Position numbers and translations under genes: made by a program. Below, piece after piece: positions 8,775 to 16,195 of a stretch of 64,000 nucleotides of DNA (position 1 is its first letter; each line of letters opens with the position of its first letter). Origin of the DNA: Nocardioides sp. NBC_00368. Its GTDB lineage: Bacteria; Actinomycetota; Actinomycetes; Propionibacteriales; Nocardioidaceae. The notes under the pieces are model-generated. The model ran no database searches. It had not been told where the DNA came from and saw only the letters and a program-made list of their open reading frames with translations. The stretch is taken from the NCBI RefSeq assembly GCF_036090055.1, contig NZ_CP107970.1, forward strand, positions 4,919,001 through 4,983,000. Direction: 5' to 3'.

Positions 8775-8825
8775 TGACATCATTTTGACGTCATCACAAT
8801 CTCAATGTGACATCACGTGATGTCA
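8775..8825. promoter_or_regulatory. Cluster of TGACRTCA half-sites upstream of the RHH gene
   Basis: Three elements in 51 bases: TGACATCA (8775-8782), the palindrome TGACGTCA (8786-8793), and the perfect 18-bp palindrome TGACATCACGTGATGTCA (8808-8825), itself two inverted TGACATCA units. Cooperative arrays of short half-sites are typical of ribbon-helix-helix operators. The binding protein is inferred to be the adjacent gene product. Confidence 0.6.
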
Positions 8826-8845
8826 GGCGAGTGGGTGGCAGGCTC

Positions 8846-8910
8846 GGGTAGTCCAGGGAGTTTCCGTCCATTACTCGTCGGTAGACCGACGGAAACTCCC
8901 TGGACTACCC
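8846..8910. repeat. 65-bp perfect-arm hairpin
   Basis: Two perfect 23-bp inverted arms (8846-8868 and 8888-8910) enclose 19 bases. The arms contain TAGTCCAGGGAGTTTCCG. It lies between the RHH gene's upstream palindromes and the terminator of the EtfD-like gene. It has no T tract, so it may be a small mobile palindromic repeat or an additional transcription block. No second copy was seen in the window. Confidence 0.7.
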
Positions 8911-8920
8911 CGGCTGAAAT

Positions 8921-8960
8921 GACGATGACACCTTGCGAGTGCTCGCAAGGTGTCATCGTC
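8921..8960 (-). terminator. Hairpin terminator of the EtfD-like gene
   Basis: Perfect 19-bp inverted arms (8921-8939 and 8942-8960, GACGATGACACCTTGCGAG and complement) with a 2-base loop, 22 bases past the stop of the minus-strand gene. It lacks a U tract, which is common in high-G+C actinobacteria. Confidence 0.7.
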
Positions 8961-8982
8961 TGGTGCAGCGAACTGCGGTGGG

Positions 8983-11900
8983 TCAGAGGTCGAAGAGCGA
9001 CCCTGCCTCGTGGATGTCGACGTCGGTACGCGGCGTGTGAGCGTCTCCGCTCACGGCCGGCGCCGACTTCGGCTCCGGTGCGGGGGCGGCCTCAGGCTCG
9101 GGCTCCGGCTCGGCCGGGGCCTCCACCTCGACGGCCGTGTCCTCGTCAGGCGTCTCCTCGACCACGGACTCCGGCGCAGTCTCGGTCGCAGGAGCGACCT
9201 CGGCGACGGGAGCAGGAGCCGCAGGGGCAGGAGCCGCAGCGGCGACCGTGCCCTCCGGCGCCTCGATATCGAAGAGCGAGCCGAGGCTGTCGAAGTCGAC
9301 GTCGGTCTTCGGCTCCGAGGTCACCCCCGAACCCGCGACCGGCGCAGCGGGCGCGGCAGGCGCGACCGGAGCAGCAGCCTCGGGCGCCTCGGTCGGAGCG
9401 GCCTCGACCGGAGCAGCGGCCTCGGGGGCCTTCGCGGGAGTGGGCTCGCTCGCCGGGATGTCGAAGAGCGAACCACCGGCGCTGAGGTCGATGCTCGGCT
9501 CCTCGTCGGCCGGGGCCGCAGCCGGGGCCGGTGCCTCGGGCTCGGCTGCAGCCGGCGCTGCCTTCGCCTCGGGGGCCGGTGCGGCCTCCTCGGCAGGTGC
9601 GGCCGGGATGTCGAAGAGCGAGCCGCCCCCACCCAGGTCGACAGCAGGCTCCTCGGACGCCGGTGCCGGAGCAGCCGGCGCCGCCTTCGCCTCGGGTGCG
9701 GCGGCAGGCTCCGCCTCCTGCGCGGGTACGTCGAAGAGCGACCCACCGGTCCCGAGATCGGCAGCAGGCTCCTCGGTCGGCTTCTCCTCGGCGGGCGCCT
9801 CGGCAGGCGTGTCGAAGAGCGACCCACCGTCGTCGAACAGCGAACCACCGGAGGCCGGCTTCTCCGGCTCCGCGGCGGGAGCCGGGGTGTCGAAGAGCGA
9901 GCCGCCACCCGACGTACCGCCCGAAGCCGGCTCGGCCGGGGCAGGGGTGTCGAAGAGTGAGGACGCGTCGGCCGGAGCCTTCGGGGTCTCAGTGGTCTCG
10001 GCGGGGGAGTCGAAGAGCGACGAGCCCGCAGCCGCGGTGGCGGCACCAGCAGCCGGAGCGGCCTCCTCGACGGCCGGAGCGGCCTTGGCGGTGGCGCCGA
10101 CCTTCGCGCCCTCGCCCGGGGCCAGCTTGGTGGCCTGCTCGCCCTTCACGGACGCGAGCAGCATCTGCGCGACGTCGAGGACCTCGACCTCTTCGCGGGC
10201 CGAGCCGTTGGCCTGGGCCTTGGTCAGGCCGTCGGAGAGCATGACGCGGCAGAACGGGCAGCCGACGGCGATCTGGTCGGCGCCGGTGGCGACGGCCTCG
10301 TCGGTGCGGTTCTCGTTGATCCGCGACCCGATCTTCTCCTCCATCCACATCCGGGCGCCACCGGCACCACAGCAGAAGGAGCGCTCGGAGTTGCGCGGCA
10401 TCTCCTTGTACTCGGCGCCCGGCATGATCTGCAGCAGCTCACGCGGCGGCTCGTAGACGCCGTTGTGGCGACCGATGTAGCACGGGTCGTGGTAGGTGAT
10501 GGAGCGCTTGTGGGCGCCGGCGCCGTCCGCGATCGGAGTCAGCTTGCCCTCGCGTACGAGACGGTTGAGCAGCTGGGTGTGGTGGACGACCTCGAGCTCG
10601 ATGCCGAACTCCTTGTACTCGTTCTTCAGGGTGTTGAAGCAGTGAGCACAGGTGGTGACGGCCTTCTTGACCTTGAACTCCTTGAACGTCTCGACGTTCT
10701 GCTGAGCCAGGCCCTGGAAGACGAACTCGTTGCCGGCGCGGCGGGCGGAGTCACCGGTGCAGGTCTCTCCGTTGCCGAGTACGCCGAAGGTGACCCCGGC
10801 CATGTCGAGCAGCTCGGCCACGGCGCGGGTGGTCTTCTTGGCGCGGTCCTCGTAGGCGCCGGCGCAGCCGACCCAGAACAGCCAGTCGACCTCCTCCAGC
10901 GACTCGATGTCCTTGCCGACCTCCTTGACCTCGAAGGGCAGGTCCTTGGCCCAGTCCATGCGCGCGTTGGCGTTCATGTTCCAGGGGTTGCCCTTGCCCT
11001 CCAGGCCCTTGAACAGACCGTTGAGCTCGGAGGGGAAGTTCGACTCGACGAGCACCTGGTAGCGGCGCATGTCCATGATGTGGTCGACGTGCTCGATGTC
11101 GACGGGGCACTGCTGGACGCAGGCACCACAGGAGGTGCAGGACCAGAGCACGTCCTCGTCGATGACGAAGCCGCCGTCCTCGGGGTTGTAGAACCAGTCG
11201 AGCACCTCGGCGTTGCCCTCGGCACCTTCCGGAGCGCCGTCGGCCTTGCCGATGAGCGGCTTCTCCTTGAGATCGCCGTCAGCGGCCGCGGCGTACGCGT
11301 GCTCGCGCAGGCCCATCATCAGCAGCTTCGGCGAGAGCGGCTTCTCGGTGTTCCAGGCGGGGCACTGCGACTGGCAGCGGCCACACTCGGTGCAGGTGGT
11401 GAAGTCGAGGATGCCCTTCCAGGAGAAGTCCTGGATCGAGCCGACACCGAGGATGGCGTCCTCGGGGATGCGGTCCTCCTCCACGTCCTCGAGGGTGACC
11501 GGCTTGCCGTCGATGAGCATCGGCTTGATCGCGCCGAGCGCGGTGCCGAGCGGGCGCGCGCCGTCGGTGTCGGACGTACGCGAACCCGGCTCACGCTTGA
11601 ACCAGATGTTGAACCAGGCGGTGAAGCGGTGCCAGGCGACACCCATCGTCAGGTGGGTGGAGACGATGGTCAGCCAGATCAGCGCCGTGATGATCTTGAA
11701 GGCCGCGATCGCGTAGATGACGTTCTCGAGGGTGTGGATCGCGTCGGGGCCGGTGGGGTAGAGCGCCCCGAAGAACTGCGAGATCGGGAAGTGGAACGCG
11801 GTGGCGTGCTCGGCGACCTCGCCGCCGTGAGCCTTGGCCAGGTTGTACTCCGCGCCGCGGATGAACAGGATCGCCGCGCTCTCCACCAGCACCATCGCCT

Positions 11901-12366
11901 CGACGAAGAACGCCTGCCACTGGGTGGAGCCGTAGAAGCGGGTGCCGCGGCCCTTCTGTGCGGGCAGGTGGGTCAGCCGGTAGATGATCAGCGGGATGAT
12001 GCCCAGCGAGCCGAGCAGGCCGAGGATCTCGGCGATCCACTCGTATGCGAACAGCTTGCCGACCACCGGCAGCGTCCACTCCGGGTCGAAGAGCTGGAAG
12101 TACGCCGCCCCGACCGCCGTGGAGAGCACGATGAACGCCGCGAAGGCGAACCAGTGCAGGATCCCGACCCAGGTCCACTGCAGCATGCGCGTGTGGAGGA
12201 CGGTCTCTTTCAACATCGTCAGGGTGCGGGCCAGCGGCTGGTCGACGCGGCTGATCGGCGTACCGATCTTGATGACCGCGAGCATCGACCGGACCGCCTT
12301 GATCACCAGGTAGGCGGTGGCCACCGTTGCCGCAAGACACACGACGATGGCGATGATCTGCAACAT
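8983..12366 (-). CDS. EtfD-like membrane Fe-S oxidoreductase with SLFD-repeat tail
   Basis: A 1127-residue protein. Residues 1-270 hold about six membrane helices resembling the nitrate-reductase gamma/heme b fold. Two 4Fe-4S motifs follow: CTECGRCQSQCP (about 324) and CTSCGACVQQCP (about 412). Two CCG cysteine-rich domains come next, with VGCAGAYEDR, TTCAHCF, HDPCYIGRHNG and FCCGAGGARMW (about 495-670). This order matches heterodisulfide-reductase-like proteins and mycobacterial EtfD (Rv0338c), which passes electrons from acyl-CoA dehydrogenase/ETF to the membrane. Those homologues end near this point or soon after. Here an Ala/Pro/Glu-rich tail of about 350 residues carries ten copies of [GS]SLFD, the last at the very C-terminus. 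The tail looks disordered and its role is unknown. Confidence 0.88.
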   Translation of the reverse strand: MLQIIAIVVCLAATVATAYLVIKAVRSMLAVIKIGTPISRVDQPLARTLTMLKETVLHTRMLQWTWVGILHWFAFAAFIVLSTAVGAAYFQLFDPEWTLPVVGKLFAYEWIAEILGLLGSLGIIPLIIYRLTHLPAQKGRGTRFYGSTQWQAFFVEAMVLVESAAILFIRGAEYNLAKAHGGEVAEHATAFHFPISQFFGALYPTGPDAIHTLENVIYAIAAFKIITALIWLTIVSTHLTMGVAWHRFTAWFNIWFKREPGSRTSDTDGARPLGTALGAIKPMLIDGKPVTLEDVEEDRIPEDAILGVGSIQDFSWKGILDFTTCTECGRCQSQCPAWNTEKPLSPKLLMMGLREHAYAAAADGDLKEKPLIGKADGAPEGAEGNAEVLDWFYNPEDGGFVIDEDVLWSCTSCGACVQQCPVDIEHVDHIMDMRRYQVLVESNFPSELNGLFKGLEGKGNPWNMNANARMDWAKDLPFEVKEVGKDIESLEEVDWLFWVGCAGAYEDRAKKTTRAVAELLDMAGVTFGVLGNGETCTGDSARRAGNEFVFQGLAQQNVETFKEFKVKKAVTTCAHCFNTLKNEYKEFGIELEVVHHTQLLNRLVREGKLTPIADGAGAHKRSITYHDPCYIGRHNGVYEPPRELLQIMPGAEYKEMPRNSERSFCCGAGGARMWMEEKIGSRINENRTDEAVATGADQIAVGCPFCRVMLSDGLTKAQANGSAREEVEVLDVAQMLLASVKGEQATKLAPGEGAKVGATAKAAPAVEEAAPAAGAATAAAGSSLFDSPAETTETPKAPADASSLFDTPAPAEPASGGTSGGGSLFDTPAPAAEPEKPASGGSLFDDGGSLFDTPAEAPAEEKPTEEPAADLGTGGSLFDVPAQEAEPAAAPEAKAAPAAPAPASEEPAVDLGGGGSLFDIPAAPAEEAAPAPEAKAAPAAAEPEAPAPAAAPADEEPSIDLSAGGSLFDIPASEPTPAKAPEAAAPVEAAPTEAPEAAAPVAPAAPAAPVAGSGVTSEPKTDVDFDSLGSLFDIEAPEGTVAAAAPAPAAPAPVAEVAPATETAPESVVEETPDEDTAVEVEAPAEPEPEPEAAPAPEPKSAPAVSGDAHTPRTDVDIHEAGSLFDL

Positions 12367-12448
12367 GCCTAGGCGCTCCTCATCAGGGGGCAGGACTGCC
12401 GGAATGAACCGAGCCTAATGCTTCAGGTCGGCTCGACTGCGTATGGGT

Positions 12449-12472
12449 GGGTTGATACTACCCGTGAGTAAC
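12449..12472. promoter_or_regulatory. Possible operator upstream of the EtfD-like gene
   Basis: Contains TACTACCCGTGAGTA (12456-12470), an imperfect palindrome with matching TACT/AGTA ends, about 85 bases upstream of the minus-strand start. It could bind a fatty-acid-responsive regulator, given the likely beta-oxidation role of the gene. This rests only on symmetry and position. Confidence 0.3.
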
Positions 12473-12481
12473 TTCAGAATG

Positions 12482-12523
12482 AAGAAACGGCCCGCGCCCT
12501 GGTCAGGACGCGGGCCGTTTCTT
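12482..12523 (-). terminator. Intrinsic terminator of the secreted-protein gene
   Basis: Stem of 15 bp (12482-12496 with 12509-12523; core AACGGCCCGCG and complement), loop 12 bases. On the minus strand it follows the stop at 12549 by about 25 bases, and a T-rich segment follows the stem. Confidence 0.85.
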
Positions 12524-12548
12524 AGGACAGCCTCAGTGGATCAAGGCC

Positions 12549-13832
12549 TCACGCGTTGGAGTTCACCTTGAACTTGGCGTGACCGATGTTCACGACCGTC
12601 TTGGTGCCCTTGGTCGCGTCGAGGAGCGTCAGCCGCAGGGCGACGACCTCGACCAGGTTCTTGCTGCGCTCGACGACGACCTTGGTCTCGATCTTGGCCA
12701 GGCCGGGGATGTCGACGCGGGAGAGCGCCGACTCGAGCTGGGCGAGGGAGACCTTCTGGTCGCCGACGTAGATGTCACCGAACTTGGTGCCCGAGATGGA
12801 CGTCGAGGCGCCCTTGCCCTTGACGAACTTGGCGTTCGCCTGGGCGCGGATGGCCTCGATGCGGATCGCGCCGTCGCCGATGTTGACGCTGGCGACCTCA
12901 CCGAAGGTGTAGCCCTCGGCGGTGGTCTTGGTCTGGTTCGAACGCTGACCGCTGGTCAGGCCCTTGACGTCCAGGATGTCACCCGCGTTGCCCAGCGGCA
13001 CGCCGGCGATGGACTTGGTCTTCAGCTTGCCCTTGGTGCCGGCGCAGCCGGCGTTGGTCAGCGGGTTCTTGCCGATCTCGACGGCACCGCCGAGAGCGGT
13101 GGCGTCGATGGAGTCGGCGAAACCGCGGAAGGTCGCGCTGAAGGCCTGGCCGTTGATCTCGGCGCGGGAGCGACCGACGATGACCTCGGAGTCGCTGCCG
13201 TGGAGCTTGATCCAGATGCCGTTGGCGTAAGCCTCGGCGCCGTCGGCGTTGGTCTTCTCGACGGTGTTGCCGATGCCGATGGTGGCGATGCCGGGGATGA
13301 CCAGCGGCTTGTCACGGCCGGGGATCGGAAGGTCGATCGTCTGGCCGGGGCCGGCCGGGTCGAGGACCACGTGAGCGATCTTGGCCTTCGAGTCGGCCTT
13401 GTAGCCCTTGCCGTCCCACCAGGCCTGGGAGACGGAGCTCAGGCCCTCGACGGTGACCTTGCCCAGCGGGCTCTTGTCGAGCACGACGTCGGCGATCTTG
13501 TGCTCGGAGATGGACTTGACCATGTCGCCGGACTTGATCGTCCGCTGCTTGGTCGTGGTCGCACCGATCGTGCCCACGCCGGGCACCTTGGCGCCGGCGG
13601 TGTTGTTGTTGACGTTGTGGCCGGCCTTACGGGTGCAGCCGATGGTCTGGTATCCGAGGTCGCCCGAGTTGGCCGGGATGCTGCCACCGGTCACGCGGGT
13701 GCCGAAGCCGCTCGCGAACATCCCGAAAGAGGTGTTCGTCAGTGCGGCCTGTGAAGGCGCCGGCACAACCAGAACTGCGCCGACGACGGCGGCAGCGGCT
13801 GCGGACAGCGCAAGCGTACGGATGCTTCGCAT
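12549..13832 (-). CDS. Secreted protein, choice-of-anchor P-like
   Basis: A 427-residue exported protein of unknown function. ATG 13832 gives MRSIRTLALSAAAAAVVGAV, a classic Sec signal ending near PSQA-A, and has GGAG 11 bases upstream; the longer frame to 13871 puts residues before the signal and is rejected. The mature part is strand-rich, begins with SFGMFASGFGTRVTGG, and contains several internally similar segments built around GDxVKS/GDILDV and xKIAxVVL. It resembles actinobacterial surface proteins called choice-of-anchor P, but I hold that only loosely. No LPXTG or membrane anchor is visible. A strong terminator follows, so it is probably monocistronic. Confidence 0.65.
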   Translation of the reverse strand: MRSIRTLALSAAAAAVVGAVLVVPAPSQAALTNTSFGMFASGFGTRVTGGSIPANSGDLGYQTIGCTRKAGHNVNNNTAGAKVPGVGTIGATTTKQRTIKSGDMVKSISEHKIADVVLDKSPLGKVTVEGLSSVSQAWWDGKGYKADSKAKIAHVVLDPAGPGQTIDLPIPGRDKPLVIPGIATIGIGNTVEKTNADGAEAYANGIWIKLHGSDSEVIVGRSRAEINGQAFSATFRGFADSIDATALGGAVEIGKNPLTNAGCAGTKGKLKTKSIAGVPLGNAGDILDVKGLTSGQRSNQTKTTAEGYTFGEVASVNIGDGAIRIEAIRAQANAKFVKGKGASTSISGTKFGDIYVGDQKVSLAQLESALSRVDIPGLAKIETKVVVERSKNLVEVVALRLTLLDATKGTKTVVNIGHAKFKVNSNA

Positions 13833-14043
13833 TGTTGGTTGGACTCCGATTCTGCGGTGGGGATCCCCCAAGATCCCCGCAACGGGGCCGTGCCACCTGC
13901 CAGATCCGGGGGAACCTGGCGCACTCCCGAGTTAAGGGGTGGCACATCGGGCAAACGAGAGAAAACCACGGAAGTTATCGGGACGGAGGTCCTATTTCTA
14001 GATGGCCCTTCCTTGTCATGGGTAACCCACCCGGGCATAGGCA

Positions 14044-14079
14044 AACGGGCCGTGACCTCGGGAGAGGTCACGGCCCGTT
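14044..14079 (-). terminator. Intrinsic terminator after the proline-rich membrane protein
   Basis: Perfect 16-bp stem (14044-14059 with 14064-14079; AACGGGCCGTGACCTC and complement), 4-base loop, 13 bases beyond the stop of the minus-strand gene at 14093. The remaining 210 bases up to the secreted-protein start at 13832 hold that gene's ribosome-binding site and presumably its promoter; no other feature is seen there. Confidence 0.85.
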
Positions 14080-14092
14080 CGAGGACCCTCGC

Positions 14093-15160
14093 TTAAGGGG
14101 TCAAGTCGAGCTGAATGCCGGTGAGGCCGTCGATGACACCGGTCACCGTGTCGAGCACCGGGGCCACCACGTTCTCGCCGATCGACGGCGGAGCCGGCGC
14201 GGGGGTCGGTGCGGGTTCGGGGGCGGGCTCAGGCTCGGGGTTCGGCTCGGGGGCGGGCTCCGGGGCCGGCTGGGGAGCGGGCTTCGGTTGCTCGTCCTCC
14301 AGGACGGTCCCGTCGCGCGGGGTGGAGATGGACCCGCTGGCGGAGTGGGCGCCACCGTAGGAATCGGCACTGGAGGGCGCGTCGTAGTCGCCGCTCGAGT
14401 GCTTGCCGGGGGTGCCGCGCCCGGCGTTGCGGGAGAAGAGGGAGGTCTCCTCCGGTGCGATCACGCCAGGGGCGTCGATGACCTTCTGCTCGCCGGTGTC
14501 GACGACCGCGATGGCGTCGTACTCGCCGGCGTGGGCCTTGACCTGCTGGGTCTCGGCCTCGAGGCCGTTGCCGACGTTGGACTGCGCGAAGGCGCCGATG
14601 CCCGCCGAGGCGATCGCCATCGCCGCGAGCGGCAGCAGCACCGCCTTCTTGTTGCGGGCACGGTTCTTCGGGATCCGGTACTCCTCGACCGCGGCGTTCC
14701 GGGTCGGCACCTGCGCGGCGGCGTACGGCGGCATCGCGGGGTTGGCGAACGTCACCGGCCCGGCGGGGTGGAACTGCTGTGCCGTGTACGGGCTCGGCTG
14801 GTAGGCGTACTGCGGCAGCCGGGAGTGCGGAGGCATCGGGCGCTGGTAGCTGGGCCGAGGCGGCTGGTAGCGGACGGGAACGGGCGCGGGCTGCACAGGG
14901 ACGAGCGCCGTGCCGGGCTGCGGCGGCGGCGTGTACGGCGTGTGACGCGGTCGCACCCGCTCGGGGGCGGCGTTGGTCCTGGGAGAGTCGATCCACGACT
15001 CGGTCGCCGGCGACAACCCCTCGAGAGCGCGGTTGGCGATCTCGAGGGGGTCGGCCGTGGTGTCGTTCTCGGTGCGCATCTGTGGGGCGTGGTGTCGAGC
15101 CGGCGTGGGCGGGACGTTCGAGAGGTCCCCCGTCGCGGGCCGACTGTTCGCTTCAGTCAT
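14093..15160 (-). CDS. Proline-rich single-pass membrane protein
   Basis: A 355-residue protein of unknown function. The N-terminal 160 residues are cytoplasmic, rich in Pro, Tyr and Gln. A basic stretch KNRARNKK then leads into one transmembrane helix (about residues 172-192, ending GIGAFAQ). The exterior part is low in complexity with a long PEPEPAPEPAP run, and a short hydrophobic C-terminal segment (VVAPVLDTVTGVIDGLTGI) closes the protein. That C-terminal shape is common in actinobacterial envelope proteins. ATG 15160 is the only good start. The gene has its own terminator and lies between two unrelated minus-strand genes. Confidence 0.6.
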   Translation of the reverse strand: MTEANSRPATGDLSNVPPTPARHHAPQMRTENDTTADPLEIANRALEGLSPATESWIDSPRTNAAPERVRPRHTPYTPPPQPGTALVPVQPAPVPVRYQPPRPSYQRPMPPHSRLPQYAYQPSPYTAQQFHPAGPVTFANPAMPPYAAAQVPTRNAAVEEYRIPKNRARNKKAVLLPLAAMAIASAGIGAFAQSNVGNGLEAETQQVKAHAGEYDAIAVVDTGEQKVIDAPGVIAPEETSLFSRNAGRGTPGKHSSGDYDAPSSADSYGGAHSASGSISTPRDGTVLEDEQPKPAPQPAPEPAPEPNPEPEPAPEPAPTPAPAPPSIGENVVAPVLDTVTGVIDGLTGIQLDLTP

Positions 15161-15255
15161 CTGACGCTGTCTCCTGAGCGCTTAGCGAGTGTCGGTTGTG
15201 TCGCGCAGCACGTAACGGAACCAGAATCCCGCCGGTTTGTCACCTTCTTCTCGGA

Positions 15256-15298
15256 AAAAAGTTACTGATCAGCCAAAATGGGAGACGAGTAACTTTTT
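15256..15298 (-). terminator. A/T-rich hairpin after the lyase operon
   Basis: Inverted arms AAAAAGTTACT (15256-15266) and its complement (15288-15298), with a 21-base spacer. On the minus strand it follows the lyase stop by about 33 bases, and the second arm ends in a run of T. It could instead be an operator (GTTACT/AGTAAC) for the membrane-protein gene that starts at 15160. Confidence 0.5.
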
Positions 15299-15330
15299 CT
15301 ATACATTGAGAGGTATTCCTGGCCGGTGGC

Positions 15331-16194
15331 CTACAGCGCGGCGATGGCCTCGGCGATGCTGAGGACTCGCTTGGCGGACTCGACGTGGAGGGCCTCGACC
15401 ATCTTGCCGTTGTAGGTCGCGACGCCGCTGCCGGCGGCCTCGAACGCCTCGATGAGACCCTTGGCGTCGGCCACCGCCTGCTCGCTGGGCGCGAAGCCCG
15501 CGTTGGCGCCCTCGACCTGGCTCGGGTGGACCAGGGTCTTGCCGTCGAACCCGAAGATCCGGCCCTGCTCGACCTCGGCCGCGTAGCCCTCGGCGTCCTT
15601 CACGTTGTTGTAGACGCCGTCGAGGATCACCTTGCCGCTCGCGCGCGCGGCGAGCACCGCGAGCTGGAGCGACGTGACCAGGTTGGCGCGAGCCGGAACG
15701 TGGTCGACGTAGAGCTCCTTGACCAGGTCGTTCGTGCCGAGGACGAGCACCGTCAGCCGCTCGGAGGCGGAGGCGATCTCCTCGGCGTGGAGGATGGCGT
15801 ACGGGCTCTCGATCATCGCCCAGAGCTTCGTCTTCTCCGGGACGCCGGCCTTCTCGAAGGCCGCGACGAGGTCGAGCACCTGCTGGGGGCTGTTGACCTT
15901 GGGGACGACGATGGCGTCGGGACCGGCCTTGGCGGCGGCGGCCAGATCGTCGGCGTGCCACTCGGTGTCGGCACCGTTGATGCGGATGGTGAGGTACTTG
16001 TTGCCGTACTCGCCCGAGGTCACGGCCGCGGCCGCGTTCTCGCGCGCCTCCGGCTTGGCGTCGGGGGCGACGGCGTCCTCGAGGTCGAGGATCAGCGCGT
16101 CGGCGGTGATCGTCTTGGCCTTCTCGAGGGCGCGGGTGTTGGAGCTCGGCATGTAGAGGACCGAGCGCAGGGGGCGGAAGGTGGTCTCGGTCAT
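15331..16194 (-). CDS. HpcH/HpaI aldolase / citrate lyase beta-like CoA-ester lyase
   Basis: A 287-residue TIM-barrel enzyme of the CitE group, which cleaves or hydrolyses acyl-CoA substrates such as malyl-CoA or citramalyl-CoA. Signs are RSVLYMPSSNTRALEKA at the N-terminus, LILDLEDAVAPDAK (residues 35-48), the Mg-binding glutamate in AMIESPYAI, the aspartate in LVLGTNDLVKE, and the C-terminal GKTLVHPSQV. It follows the other lyase gene by one base, so the two are co-transcribed. Which CoA ester is used, and whether it acts as lyase or thioesterase, cannot be decided from sequence. Confidence 0.85.
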   Translation of the reverse strand: MTETTFRPLRSVLYMPSSNTRALEKAKTITADALILDLEDAVAPDAKPEARENAAAAVTSGEYGNKYLTIRINGADTEWHADDLAAAAKAGPDAIVVPKVNSPQQVLDLVAAFEKAGVPEKTKLWAMIESPYAILHAEEIASASERLTVLVLGTNDLVKELYVDHVPARANLVTSLQLAVLAARASGKVILDGVYNNVKDAEGYAAEVEQGRIFGFDGKTLVHPSQVEGANAGFAPSEQAVADAKGLIEAFEAAGSGVATYNGKMVEALHVESAKRVLSIAEAIAAL

Positions 16195-16195
16195 C

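Noticed and set aside
8983..10045. SLFD motifs as DNA sliding-clamp binding peptides
   Set aside because: The motif lacks the leading Gln and the host protein is a membrane electron-transfer enzyme.
10465..12372. 635-codon plus-strand frame opposite the EtfD-like gene
   Set aside because: Leu/Val/Asp/Gly-rich mirror of the coding strand without any motif; the Fe-S gene is certain.
13742..15268. 508-codon plus-strand frame over two minus-strand genes
   Set aside because: Crosses a terminator and a gene boundary; composition Arg/Gly-rich with no motif.
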